Below, in pieces: positions 17,450 through 26,178 of a stretch of DNA of 64,000 nucleotides; the stretch's first letter is position 1; each line of letters begins with the position of its first letter. Origin of the DNA: Rhodococcus erythropolis NBRC 15567 (GTDB taxonomy: Bacteria; Actinomycetota; Actinomycetes; Mycobacteriales; Mycobacteriaceae); the NCBI RefSeq assembly GCF_001552595.1, contig NZ_BCRM01000018.1, positions 62,001 through 126,000 on the forward strand, read 5' to 3'. The position numbers and the translations under genes were made by a program. The notes under the pieces are model-generated. The model was not told where the DNA came from. It made no database searches and saw only the letters and a program-made list of their open reading frames with translations.

Positions 17450-19090
17450 TCAGCCGAGTTCAGCGATCCGCCGCTGCGCGAGTGCCTTGACTTCGCCCTT
17501 GGCTACTTTGCCGCCTGCCGCCATCGGCAATTCGGCGACCGTCATCACGTACTCGGGTATGTACTCGCGGGTCACTCCTCGGCTCTGCAGCCAGGCGGTC
17601 AGGTCCACCGAACTCAGATCGTCATCGGCGGACACGACGACCGCACAGACCTTCTCACCGAACAGCGGATCGTCGACTCCGACCACGGCGACCAGTTCCA
17701 CCGAAGGATGCGCGCGCACGTACTCCTCGACCTCGACCGCGGAAATGTTCTTGCCGCCTCGAATGATGATGTCGGCTTTGCGCCCGACCACACGCACCCG
17801 CCCGGTCTCGTCGATCTCGACGATGTCGCCGAGAAGCATCCAACCGTCGTCGGTGTACAACTCGTCGTTTGCATCGACGTCGCCCCAATAACCCTGGCAC
17901 ATCAGCGGGCCGTTGACCGCAGGCTGACCGCGACGGACGGAGCCGGTCACTTCCTTTGCCGCATCGTCGAATACACGAACTTGCATGCGATCGATGACGT
18001 GGCCGCACGTCTTCAGTCGGGTATCGGAGCCGTCCGAAACCGTCGTCACCGAGACGGCGCCGGTTTCGTTTGATCCGTAGAACTGCAGGACAGCCGCTCC
18101 GGTACGTTGTTCGAAGGCCAGTGCCTCCGAATACGGCACGGCTTCACCACCGGTGAACATGAAACGAAGTGACGAGAGATCGGCCGATTCCGCGGCCTCC
18201 GAACGCAACAGCATCTTGAATTGTGTACTCACACAATTCAAAGCAGTCACCCGTTCGCGCTCGATCAACTCGATCATCACCGAAACGTCGAAGCGTTCCA
18301 TGACGACATTGCGAGCACCGAGTAGCGCCGGCAGGAAATGCGAAGTCCAGAGGCCGAATCCGAAAGGTGCCGGAACCGCGCCGAGGAACACCTCATCCGG
18401 ACCGATCGCCGCCGCCTCGGCGGCAATCTCGGAGAAACCAACCCAACGATCCTCGGTTTGTGTGACCAGTTTGGGTAGGCCCGTTGTGCCGGACGTCGAG
18501 TTCAGCATCGAAACGGCTGACGTGACAAAACACGGACTGGTTGCGGGGAACTGCTTTAGCTCGACCGGCAACGAGGTGAGTTCGCCGTTTGCACTCACGC
18601 GTTCGAAACTCACGTCGGCGCGTTCGTCGGCGAAGACGACGTCCAGTCCGGGATGCTCTGCCCGCAGACTCGCCACGAGTTCGGCGGTATCGACGCCGCG
18701 CAGCGTGCGAGTGGTGACGAGTACGGAGGCTTCCGAGCGGGCGATCAGATGAGAGATCTCGCGAATGCCCGAGCGCGAACCGATTCCGACCGCGACGCGG
18801 CCGGTACGAAATGCTGCGCAGAGAGCCGCATGGAATACAGCGGTGTCGGGGAGCAACACGGCTACATGTCCGTATCCCTCACCAGCTAGATCCAGCGCCG
18901 ACGCGATCGCATCGGCAGCCGCGTCGTACTGTTTCCACGACACCCTCGATTCCGGAGTGACGAAGGCGGTTTCGTCCGGGATGGTCTCAGACCAATGCCT
19001 GACCATTTCGCTGATGCTGACGCCGGCGAACCGGTCCGGATTCGTGGCGAATTCACCGACGGTGAAGTCGAGTGTCTTCGTTTCAAGCAT
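17450..19090 (-). CDS. Acyl-CoA synthetase/acid-CoA ligase (AMP-binding)
   Basis: A 546-residue ANL-family adenylating enzyme: P-loop NSTSGTTGLPKLVTQ, A5 motif FYGSNETGAVSV, hinge region DIVEIDETGRVRVVGRKADI, GGKNISAVEVEEYVRAHP, and C-terminal GGKVAKGEVKALA with the catalytic Lys. It forms an acyl-adenylate and then the CoA thioester. It lies 9 bp downstream of a Liv-type importer ATPase on the same strand, so it very likely activates the imported carboxylic acid. The substrate class (medium-chain, aromatic or steroid-derived) cannot be read. Confidence 0.88.
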   Translation of the reverse strand: MLETKTLDFTVGEFATNPDRFAGVSISEMVRHWSETIPDETAFVTPESRVSWKQYDAAADAIASALDLAGEGYGHVAVLLPDTAVFHAALCAAFRTGRVAVGIGSRSGIREISHLIARSEASVLVTTRTLRGVDTAELVASLRAEHPGLDVVFADERADVSFERVSANGELTSLPVELKQFPATSPCFVTSAVSMLNSTSGTTGLPKLVTQTEDRWVGFSEIAAEAAAIGPDEVFLGAVPAPFGFGLWTSHFLPALLGARNVVMERFDVSVMIELIERERVTALNCVSTQFKMLLRSEAAESADLSSLRFMFTGGEAVPYSEALAFEQRTGAAVLQFYGSNETGAVSVTTVSDGSDTRLKTCGHVIDRMQVRVFDDAAKEVTGSVRRGQPAVNGPLMCQGYWGDVDANDELYTDDGWMLLGDIVEIDETGRVRVVGRKADIIIRGGKNISAVEVEEYVRAHPSVELVAVVGVDDPLFGEKVCAVVVSADDDLSSVDLTAWLQSRGVTREYIPEYVMTVAELPMAAGGKVAKGEVKALAQRRIAELG

Positions 19091-19099
19091 GATCGTCGA

Positions 19100-19804
19100 T
19101 CATCTCCCGTCGGCGCTGAGGACGCCCATCGATTGTTTGTACGCGTTGTCCAGTGTCGCTGCGGAATCGCATTCGCGGACGAGTTCGCCGCGCTGCATGA
19201 CATATCCGCGGTCGACAACCGATTTCAGTGCAGTAAGTGCCGGTTCCGTCACGATGACGGTCACACCCTCGGCGGCCAGACCCCCGACCAGCGCTCGCAG
19301 CTCCGCGACGATTTTCGGTGCCAGTCCTGTCATCATCTCGTCGAGGAGCAACACCTTCGGGGTTTCCAGAAGGGCCCGCCCCAGAACCAACATCTGCTGC
19401 TCACCACCGCTGAGGACCCCGGCATAACTCTCGGAGCGTTCACGCAGGATCGGGAACCTCTCGAAAGCTGTTTCCACGGCTTCGGCTTTCAATCCCAGCA
19501 GGTCTGCGCCGACGCGTAGGTTCTCGCGAACGGACATTCGCATGAACAGTTGCCTGCCTTGGGGTACGTAGGCAAATCCGCTGCGGACACGATCCAGTGC
19601 CGATAATTTCTGGATCTCTCGACCATCGAATTTGATTGTCCCGGTGGCGGGAACCGAGCCGTAGATGGATCCCGCCAAGCTGGTCTTGCCTGCACCGTTC
19701 GGCCCGACGATCGCTGTCACTTCACCGGCGGGGGCGACAAGGGAGACTTCCCGGACGGCGACAGCGGATCCGTATCGAACTGTGACTCTGTCGAGTTCGA
19801 GCAT
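19100..19804 (-). CDS. ABC importer ATPase, LivF type
   Basis: A 234-residue ATPase: Walker A GPNGAGKTS, signature LSGGEQQMLVLGRALLE and Walker B KVLLLDEMMTGLAPKIV, where the usual Pro after DE is Met. LivF-type subunits energise branched-chain amino acid or other carboxylate uptake. It is separated from the LivG-type gene by 1 bp. It belongs to the operon that reads from 23679 down to 17450. Confidence 0.9.
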   Translation of the reverse strand: MLELDRVTVRYGSAVAVREVSLVAPAGEVTAIVGPNGAGKTSLAGSIYGSVPATGTIKFDGREIQKLSALDRVRSGFAYVPQGRQLFMRMSVRENLRVGADLLGLKAEAVETAFERFPILRERSESYAGVLSGGEQQMLVLGRALLETPKVLLLDEMMTGLAPKIVAELRALVGGLAAEGVTVIVTEPALTALKSVVDRGYVMQRGELVRECDSAATLDNAYKQSMGVLSADGR

Positions 19805-19805
19805 G

Positions 19806-20579
19806 TCAGGCGCCTTCCTCGTATTCGGAACCGAAATAGACTTCTCGCATCGCGTCGCTGGCCAAGCACTCCTGCGGTGGTCCGTAGAACGCCACTGATC
19901 CGAAATTGAGCAGCACGATCTTGGTGGCGAGCGCCGCGATGAGATCGACGTTGTGATCGACCAGGACTACTCCTTTGCCCTGCGCGGCAATCGATCGCAC
20001 GGCACCGGAGATGGCAGCGATGCCGTCGTGATCCGCGCCGGCAAACGGTTCGTCCAACAGGAGAACATCGGGTTCGGTCGCCATCGCCCGCGCCACCTCG
20101 ACCAGACGCTGCGCCCCCAAACTGAGATCCCCGCAAGCACTCTCGACGTCGGTGACCGAGTATCGCGCAGCAATCTCCCGGGCCCGCTGTGCTGTCCGGT
20201 CCCAGTTCTCGAAAGGTCCTTTGATCGCCCACCACAGCGAGTGCAGAGGTGAGGTGATCTTGTGCCCGTACAGTCCCGGGATGATGTTGTCGACGGCGTC
20301 GAGTTCCGCCGCGAGCTGCGGATGTTGAAACGTGCGCGAGAGCCCTTGCCGTGCACGGCGCTCCGACGGCCCGGTCAAGGCAGCACCCGCGAGCGCGACG
20401 GTTCCGGAATCTGCTTGCTGTGTGCCGAAGATGCAGTCCACCAGTGTGGTCTTGCCTGCCCCGTTCGGGCCGACCAGTCCGATCACCTCTCCCGGTCCGA
20501 CGCTGAACGAGACATCGTCGACAGCGCGGACGCCGCCGTAGGACTTGTGGAGCCCGCTCACTTCGAGTAGCCGAGTCAT
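19806..20579 (-). CDS. ABC importer ATPase, LivG type
   Basis: A 257-residue ATPase starting MTRLLEVSGLHKSYGG: Walker A GPNGAGKTTLVDCIFG, the LivG-specific GLSRTFQHPQL, signature LSLGAQRLVEVARAMA and Walker B VLLLDEPFAGADH. The ATG at 20579 overlaps the permease stop (ATGA), giving coupled translation. It partners the LivF-type ATPase and the two permeases. Confidence 0.9.
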   Translation of the reverse strand: MTRLLEVSGLHKSYGGVRAVDDVSFSVGPGEVIGLVGPNGAGKTTLVDCIFGTQQADSGTVALAGAALTGPSERRARQGLSRTFQHPQLAAELDAVDNIIPGLYGHKITSPLHSLWWAIKGPFENWDRTAQRAREIAARYSVTDVESACGDLSLGAQRLVEVARAMATEPDVLLLDEPFAGADHDGIAAISGAVRSIAAQGKGVVLVDHNVDLIAALATKIVLLNFGSVAFYGPPQECLASDAMREVYFGSEYEEGA

Positions 20580-21604
20580 CGATTGCCACGCTCCTTGTAC
20601 AGACGGTTCATTCGACCCAGAACGTTCTGACTCCAACCGATCACCCCACCAGGCGCGACGATGAGGATCACCAGGACGGCTCCGGCAAGCAGGAGTTCGC
20701 CGCTTCCCTGGTAGCCGGGCATGTTCAGCGTCACGATCACCACGATCAATGCACCGAGCGGAGCACCCCACGCCGAACCGCGACCGCCGATGATCGGCAT
20801 GAAGATTGCAAGGAAAACAATACTGAGAGTGAAGGTTTCAGGAGTGACAGCTTGCACCGACACAGTGAACAGCGATCCGCCGGTTGACGCGATCGCGGCA
20901 CCGATCGCCAGCGCCACGACGGTCAGGTGCGCAGGATTGACGCCGGAAGACCGTGCGACATTACGATTGTCGCGGGCAGCTTGCAACATCAGCCCCCACA
21001 CCGATTTCCGGAGTCGATCGACAGCGACCGCGATCAGACACACGAACAAGATCGCGAACACGACCAATGCGTAGCGCGGTGGCTCCCAGCCGAACATCGT
21101 CACAGTCTCGACACCCGAGATCCCGGCCGATCCGCCGGTGAAACTCGGTCCGTCGATCAACCAGTGCTCGAAAGCGATACCGAACAACAAGGTCACCGCG
21201 GCAAGGTAGAAGCCGGAGAGTTTCTGCGTTGCCAAGCTGAGAAGTACTGCAACCGCTGCAGCGGCGAGGGCGCCGAGAATCCATCCCCACCACATCGACA
21301 ACCCGGTCCGAACCGAGATCAGCGCAACGGCATACGCGCCGATCGCCGCATACGCGCTGTACGCCATCGACAGTGATCCCGCGAGCACGAATGGCACGTA
21401 CATGCCGAGTGCGATCAGCGAATACGTCGCAGCGAGGAACACCAGATCCTGCCGGTACAGACTCGGCCCCATCCACAGCAGCACGGCAGCAACCACGACC
21501 ACGGTGATCAGTGCTTCTCGTGACACGGCGAGCATCCTCGTCCGGGGACCGCCGGATGTAGCGGGCGGATTTGACGTCAGCGGACTGGTAGAAAGCGAGG
21601 CCAT
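20576..21604 (-). CDS. ABC importer permease, LivM type
   Basis: A 342-residue permease with about ten hydrophobic segments after a 30-residue polar N-terminus. The loop RKSVWGLMLQAARDNRNVARSSGVN is the EAA-like coupling region that contacts the ATPase. Family features are SLSMAYSAYAAIGAYAVALIS and MPIIGGRGSAWGAPLGALI. The start at 21604 shares one base with the LivH-type stop (TGATG). Confidence 0.9.
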   Translation of the reverse strand: MASLSTSPLTSNPPATSGGPRTRMLAVSREALITVVVVAAVLLWMGPSLYRQDLVFLAATYSLIALGMYVPFVLAGSLSMAYSAYAAIGAYAVALISVRTGLSMWWGWILGALAAAAVAVLLSLATQKLSGFYLAAVTLLFGIAFEHWLIDGPSFTGGSAGISGVETVTMFGWEPPRYALVVFAILFVCLIAVAVDRLRKSVWGLMLQAARDNRNVARSSGVNPAHLTVVALAIGAAIASTGGSLFTVSVQAVTPETFTLSIVFLAIFMPIIGGRGSAWGAPLGALIVVIVTLNMPGYQGSGELLLAGAVLVILIVAPGGVIGWSQNVLGRMNRLYKERGNR

Positions 21605-22479
21605 CAGACGCGAACCTTCCTCGAGAGCAAGCCTTCCGGACGGAAAGCGAAGAACACCAGGGCAATCAACAGAATCGCGGTTTGAGCAGCACTCGCACCG
21701 AAGTAGTACGGGGCGAATACCTGGACGACGCCCAACACCATTCCGCCGATCAGCGGAGCCCAACTCCGGCCGGTACCACCGATGACGAGTGCGATGAATG
21801 CCGTCAGCGTCCATGACAGACCGCTCGTGAACTGAACACCGGCCTTGGGAGCGAACAGAAGTCCGGCGACGGCGGCAATCACACCCGCGAGGGTGAACGC
21901 GATGAGGCGTACCCGATCCACCGGCAAGCCCAGGACGCGGGCGGCATCCGGACTGTCGCCGACGGCGCGAAGCAGACGGCCCGAGGTGGACCGGTTCAGC
22001 CACAGTCCGATACCGACGAAGATCCCGGCAGTTCCGACGACGAGTACAACGGTCGAACTGTCGACGGTGGCACCGAGCACCGATATCGGATCGAAGTCGA
22101 AGATCTTCTGCCCGGGAAGTGGTGTTCGGCCGAAGACAGTGCCGGCGAGCTGCTGGATCCCGAACAGTACTGCGGTCACAGCCACCAACGCCGGTAGTTC
22201 CCCACGACCCGATCGCTTCTGAACCTGTTTGACCACAAGCTTTTCCGTCAGGATCGACAGCGCCACCGCTACCGCGATCCCTAGCGGCATGGCAATCCAG
22301 AGAGCGAGCCCGTAATTGATCGCGACCCAACTCGACGCCATGGCCGCAGCCATCGCATACGGACCCATCGCAAAATTGAAGAAATCGGCGCCGACCACCA
22401 CGAGATACATTCCGAGGGCTATCAGTGAAAAGAATGCACCGATCTCGATGGCAGCGAGCCACAGTTGTGCGTCTGTCAT
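21604..22479 (-). CDS. ABC importer permease, LivH type
   Basis: A 291-residue permease with about eight membrane segments and the LivH markers FSLIALGMYLVVVGADFFNF near the N-terminus, LLRAVGDSPDAARVLGLPV as coupling loop and IGGTGRSWAPLIGGMVLGVV. It lies 15 bp downstream of the binding-protein gene and is coupled to the LivM-type permease. Confidence 0.9.
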   Translation of the reverse strand: MTDAQLWLAAIEIGAFFSLIALGMYLVVVGADFFNFAMGPYAMAAAMASSWVAINYGLALWIAMPLGIAVAVALSILTEKLVVKQVQKRSGRGELPALVAVTAVLFGIQQLAGTVFGRTPLPGQKIFDFDPISVLGATVDSSTVVLVVGTAGIFVGIGLWLNRSTSGRLLRAVGDSPDAARVLGLPVDRVRLIAFTLAGVIAAVAGLLFAPKAGVQFTSGLSWTLTAFIALVIGGTGRSWAPLIGGMVLGVVQVFAPYYFGASAAQTAILLIALVFFAFRPEGLLSRKVRV

Positions 22480-22494
22480 GTCAAGGCTCCTCGG

Positions 22495-23679
22495 TTATCC
22501 ACACGGGGGTTGGTAGGAATCCCACGGATGGGCCGGCTTGTTGTCCTCACCGAATTCGACGAGCACCAGTCCGCAGAGGCTGTCCGGAGCCAGGTGATCC
22601 TGCGAGGAGAACGACAGTGTCAATCCGTCCTGGCCGAAGCTGGCGGGAAGTGCCGAAACCTGTTGAAGAGCATCACGAACGGCCGTCCGATCTCGGTGGT
22701 CGCCGGCAATTTCGATTGCCTCGGCCAACATCATGACGGCGTCGTACGCCTGTGCGTCGTAGGCAGTCAGTTGATAATCAGGCCCCTTCACCGCCTGAAC
22801 CTTGCGACGCAGTTCGGCGGTTCTCGGGTTGTTCTCACTGAGCGAGCCCATGTACACCATGCCGCTCAACGCCTTCGGGTCCGCCAAAGCCCAAGATGCG
22901 GGCTGGTTTCCGATGGAAGCGAGTGAGAAGCGTTGCGTCTGTGGGGTGATCTTCGACAAGGTGTTGTGCGCGAGGATTTCGAAGTGCCCGCCGATACTGG
23001 CGACCAGAATCGCGTCCGGTTCGGTTTCCGCGAGACGTGAGACCTGTGCGGTGATGTCCGCGGCATCGACCGGCGCCTTTTCAACGCCCGTCACTCTCGC
23101 GCACTTCTCGAGCGCCGGCCGCAGGGTCTTGATGATTCCGTCGATGGACGCACTCGCGTCACCGAGAATTCCCAGGGACTTGTACCCCATCTTCTCGAAA
23201 GCCCCGCAGTACACCTGGGCGTACTGCTTCAACGAGTTCGGAATCATGAACGAGAAGTCGTTGTCGGGCGCCGAGGCAAAGGCGTCGCTGAGAACGACCG
23301 GAGCTATCGCGGGAATCTTCGACTGCTGGAGAATCGACTTGGCCTGCAGCACCGACCCGCTGCCGGTGGCGAGGATGACCGCACTTGATCCGTGATCGAC
23401 CAACTTCCGAATGATCGACGGGGTCTTGGTGGGACTGCTCTCGTCATTCTCGACAACCAATTCGACCTGCTTGCCGTTGATTCCGCCGGCCTGGTTGATC
23501 AGGTCGACAGTCATACGCACGGTCTTGCCGGCGATCGTGCTGTACGACGCACCGGGCCCGGTGGAGTCCTCGTCCAAACCGATGACGATGGTGTCTTCGG
23601 GAATGACACCGGCAGATGCGCACGCGCTCGCCCCGAGGACCACTGCCGCGCAGACGGCAATCGCCTTTCCGAGTCTCAC
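22495..23679 (-). CDS. Lipoprotein substrate-binding protein of the Liv-type importer
   Basis: A 394-residue periplasmic-binding protein (type I fold, LivJ/LivK-like). The N-terminus VRLGKAIAVCAAVVLGASAC ends in a lipobox (GASAC), so it is a lipid-anchored surface receptor. The GTG at 23679 has GGGAG at 7 bases. Body features are GLDEDSTGPGASYSTIAGK and GGINGKQVELVVENDESSP. It heads an operon of permeases, ATPases and an acid-CoA ligase, so a carboxylate ligand is more likely than an amino acid. Confidence 0.88.
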   Translation of the reverse strand: MRLGKAIAVCAAVVLGASACASAGVIPEDTIVIGLDEDSTGPGASYSTIAGKTVRMTVDLINQAGGINGKQVELVVENDESSPTKTPSIIRKLVDHGSSAVILATGSGSVLQAKSILQQSKIPAIAPVVLSDAFASAPDNDFSFMIPNSLKQYAQVYCGAFEKMGYKSLGILGDASASIDGIIKTLRPALEKCARVTGVEKAPVDAADITAQVSRLAETEPDAILVASIGGHFEILAHNTLSKITPQTQRFSLASIGNQPASWALADPKALSGMVYMGSLSENNPRTAELRRKVQAVKGPDYQLTAYDAQAYDAVMMLAEAIEIAGDHRDRTAVRDALQQVSALPASFGQDGLTLSFSSQDHLAPDSLCGLVLVEFGEDNKPAHPWDSYQPPCG

Positions 23680-23714
23680 ATCAATCTCCCGTCCAAACTC
23701 TGCTTGGCAAATCA

Positions 23715-23728
23715 AACAAGCGCTTGAT
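23715..23728. promoter_or_regulatory. KstR2-type palindromic operator
   Basis: These 14 bases match AnCAAGnnCTTGnT, the published KstR2 motif as I recall it, at every fixed position. The site lies 36 bases before the binding-protein GTG and about 17 bases downstream of a plausible -10, where a bound repressor would block transcription. The adjacent TetR (23806-24600) has a KstR2-like recognition helix. Confidence 0.6.
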
Positions 23729-23744
23729 TTACGAATGTGGACAG

Positions 23745-23774
23745 AAGTATGCACTGGGTCACACCGATAGTCAA
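23745..23774 (-). promoter_or_regulatory. Predicted promoter of the importer operon
   Basis: Read on the minus strand: TTGACT at 23774-23769, an 18-base spacer and ATACTT at 23750-23745. It precedes the CAAG operator and the binding-protein gene. It is a sequence prediction only. Confidence 0.4.
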
Positions 23775-23805
23775 AATTCGAACTACACGCGCAGGAACTG
23801 CGGTG

Positions 23806-24600
23806 TTACGGCTTCTGCAGCTGCCGGATCGAGGAGCTGAGTTCGCGAATGACGGACTTCAATTCGTCGACGTCCGAACGGAGTTCGGCCATTTGGGAGT
23901 CCGAACGGAGTTCGGCCATTTGGGAGTCCGAACGGAGTTCGGCAAATTCGGAGGCAGGAGATACGGTCTGCGCTTCCTTCTTCGCCGTGCGCCGCGCAAT
24001 GCGTGCCACCGGCTCGCCGTCGACGGAACGTGCGGCGAAGCCGTCCAGGAATACCGAAATCAGATTGCGCTGCAGATCATCCGCCAACTCGGAAAGCTGC
24101 GGGCGATACTGCGCGACGGTGGACCAGACGGATTCACGCAGGAGACGGTGAAACTGTTCGGGATCGATGTCTTCCCGAAACTCCGCGTCGGCAATTCCGC
24201 GAGCGATAGCCGATCGCCAGTAGCTGTGTGCCTTCTGAACCAGGATGGTGATGGGCGCGTCCGCCGGTTGCGACGAAAGTATGGCTTCTCCCTGATAGAC
24301 CTCCGTGGCATACGGGTGATCCACCGCCGATGCAAAAGACACCGAGACCATCGTTGCCAGGCGATCTCGGGCCGAACCTCCCGGCTCGATCGAGTCTTCG
24401 TACCTGACGTTGAGGTCTTCGAGAAACCGGACGACGATCTCGTTGGCTATCGCATCCTTGGAGTCGAAGTAGTGGTAGAGGCTGCCGGAGAGAATCCCGA
24501 CTTCGTCGGCGATGTCGCGTACCGTCGTCGCGGCGATTCCCCGCTCACTGAACAGCTTGGCCGCATGAGCGAGTATTTCGTCCCGTCGGGTCGAGCGCAC
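23806..24600 (-). CDS. KstR2-like TetR regulator with coiled-coil tail
   Basis: A 264-residue TetR protein. The helix-turn-helix GIAATTVRDIADEVGILSGS LYHYF DSKD (residues 20-48) is close to that of mycobacterial KstR2 (GILSGSLYHHF). A ligand domain follows to about residue 200. The last 60 residues are unusual: a basic segment (ARIARRTAKKEAQ), then three 9-residue repeats and a Leu/Glu heptad tail (VDELKSVIRELSSSIRQL), likely a coiled coil. KstR2 is about 200 aa, so this tail is extra. GTG start at 24600 with GGAAGG upstream. It probably represses the acid importer/ligase operon and itself through sites at 23715 and 24628; the inducer may be an acyl-CoA made by the ligase (inference). Confidence 0.85.
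   Translation of the reverse strand: MRSTRRDEILAHAAKLFSERGIAATTVRDIADEVGILSGSLYHYFDSKDAIANEIVVRFLEDLNVRYEDSIEPGGSARDRLATMVSVSFASAVDHPYATEVYQGEAILSSQPADAPITILVQKAHSYWRSAIARGIADAEFREDIDPEQFHRLLRESVWSTVAQYRPQLSELADDLQRNLISVFLDGFAARSVDGEPVARIARRTAKKEAQTVSPASEFAELRSDSQMAELRSDSQMAELRSDVDELKSVIRELSSSIRQLQKP
23872..23952. repeat. Three 27-bp in-frame tandem repeats in the tetR gene
   Basis: Units begin with GTCCGAACGGAGTTCGG at 23872, 23899 and 23926. The first two are identical; the third diverges in its last 9 bases. Each adds nine residues (S-D-S-Q-M-A-E-L-R) to the regulator, residues about 217-243. The period of 27 preserves the frame, so copy number can change without breaking the protein. Confidence 0.9.
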
Positions 24601-24627
24601 GAGAAGATCCTTCCGACGTTCCGATCG

Positions 24628-24643
24628 TCAAGCGAGTGCTTGA
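24628..24643. promoter_or_regulatory. Candidate TetR operator upstream of tetR
   Basis: TCAAGC (24628-24633) and GCTTGA (24638-24643) form a perfect inverted repeat with a 4-base spacer, 28 bases before the tetR start and 240 before urtA. The CAAG/CTTG half sites equal those at 23715, but the spacing is 4 bases larger, so binding by the same protein is likely rather than certain. Confidence 0.45.
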
Positions 24644-24796
24644 TCAATTTCTCGTCGATGCTAACACCGCACCCTCGCTGACCTGCGGTGTGAGGTCCTG
24701 GACATCCAATCGAAACACCGGACACACACTTGTCACCGACAGTCATTCCACCGCAACAACTTCCACCTACTCTGTGCACTCGACGAATACAGCGTT

Positions 24797-24802
24797 GTAT
24801 AC
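24797..24802. promoter_or_regulatory. Candidate GntR site before urtA
   Basis: The core GTATAC, in context GCGTTGTATACGC, lies 66 bases before the urtA ATG. FCD-type GntR regulators often bind TGTATACA-like palindromes; this fits 7 of 8 positions. The same core occurs before the second GntR gene at 37593. The remaining 24644-24867 shows no other clear signal. Confidence 0.35.
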
Positions 24803-24867
24803 GCACTCCGGATACAGATCTGTCAGAGCCATTGTCTGCCAGAGCCATCGACACGAAAGGCCCGTAC

Positions 24868-26124
24868 ATGCGAACCTTCTCGAAGCGCACCCTTGCCGCG
24901 CCGGCCGCTCTCGCCGCGCTGGGCTTGGTTCTCACCGGCTGCGGAAGCAAGGCGACAGACACCGCATCGGGAGATTCGACGGCTACGTCGTGCGTCGACA
25001 CCTCGGGGGACACGATCAAGGTCGGTTCTCTGAATTCACTCTCGGGCACCATGGCCATCAGTGAAGTGACGGTCCGCGACTCCATCTCGTTGGCGGTGCA
25101 GGAGATCAACGATTCCGGCGGTGTGCTGGGCAAGAAGATCCAGATCGTGGCAGAGGACGGCGCGTCGGAGCCGACAGTGTTCGCCGAGAAGGCCGAGAAA
25201 CTGATCAGCAGCGATTGCGTCGCAGCAGTTTTCGGTGGCTGGACTTCCTCGAGCCGCAAGGCCATGCTGCCGGTGTTCGAGGACAACAATTCCTTGCTCT
25301 ACTACCCGGTCCAGTACGAGGGGCTGGAAGATTCGAAGAACATCTTCTACACGGGTGCAACGACCAACCAGCAGATCATCCCCGCTCTGGATTACCTGAA
25401 GGAGAAGGGCGTCAAGTCGCTGTATCTGGTCGGCAGCGACTACGTGTTCCCGCAGACCGCGAACCGCATCATCAAGGCGTACGCGGCAGCGAACGGCATC
25501 GAGATCAAGGGCGAGGATTACACGCCATTGGGCTCGACCGACTTCTCCACCATCGTGAACAAGGTCCGCACAGCCGACGCCGATGCCGTGTTCAACACAC
25601 TCAACGGTGATTCCAACGTCGCGTTCTTCCGTGAATACTCGAATGTCGGCCTGAAGCCCGCCGACATGCCCGTCGTCTCCGTCTCCATTGCGGAGGAAGA
25701 GGTCGGCGGTATCGGAGTCCAGAACGTCGAAGGCCAGCTGACGGCGTGGAACTACTACCAGACCATCGACTCCCCCGAGAACAAGAAGTTCGTCGAGGCG
25801 TACAAGGCGAAGTTCGGCCAGGACAAGCCCACGTCCGATCCGATGGAAGCGGCATACACCTCCGTCTACCTCTGGAAGAACACAGTCGAGAAGGCCAACT
25901 CGTTTGCGGTCAAGGATATTCAGGACAACGCCGACGGTGTGACCTTCCAGGCACCCGAAGGACTCGTCACCATCGACGGCGACAACCACCACATCACCAA
26001 GACTGCCCGAATCGGCGAAATCCGTTCCGACGGACTGATCTACACGGTCTGGGATTCGGGACAGCCGATCGAGCCGGATCCGTACCTGAAGAACTACCCC
26101 TGGGCCGAGGGACTCGGCAGCTGA
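24868..26124 (+). CDS. urtA: Urea ABC transporter, substrate-binding lipoprotein
   Basis: A 418-residue type I binding protein. The signal peptide ends in the lipobox LVLTGC (about residue 22). Family features include [57 protein letters not shown] and [14 protein letters not shown], typical of UrtA/FmdD-type urea and short-chain amide receptors. The ATG at 24868 has AAAGG upstream. It is the first gene of a complete urtABCDE operon; substrate specificity (urea versus acetamide) is inferred from family similarity. Confidence 0.93.
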   Translation: MRTFSKRTLAAPAALAALGLVLTGCGSKATDTASGDSTATSCVDTSGDTIKVGSLNSLSGTMAISEVTVRDSISLAVQEINDSGGVLGKKIQIVAEDGASEPTVFAEKAEKLISSDCVAAVFGGWTSSSRKAMLPVFEDNNSLLYYPVQYEGLEDSKNIFYTGATTNQQIIPALDYLKEKGVKSLYLVGSDYVFPQTANRIIKAYAAANGIEIKGEDYTPLGSTDFSTIVNKVRTADADAVFNTLNGDSNVAFFREYSNVGLKPADMPVVSVSIAEEEVGGIGVQNVEGQLTAWNYYQTIDSPENKKFVEAYKAKFGQDKPTSDPMEAAYTSVYLWKNTVEKANSFAVKDIQDNADGVTFQAPEGLVTIDGDNHHITKTARIGEIRSDGLIYTVWDSGQPIEPDPYLKNYPWAEGLGS

Positions 26125-26178
26125 TCGACGAAAGGCGGAATTGACGGAATCGACGAGTAGAGAGGTGGAGCGTCTGTC

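Noticed and set aside
23872..23952. CRISPR-like array
   Set aside because: Units are contiguous without spacers and lie in frame in a coding sequence.
24715..24760. GlnR box upstream of urtA
   Set aside because: GAAAC and CAC-like elements occur, but the spacing and partner half site do not match the GTnAC-n6-GAAAC form convincingly.
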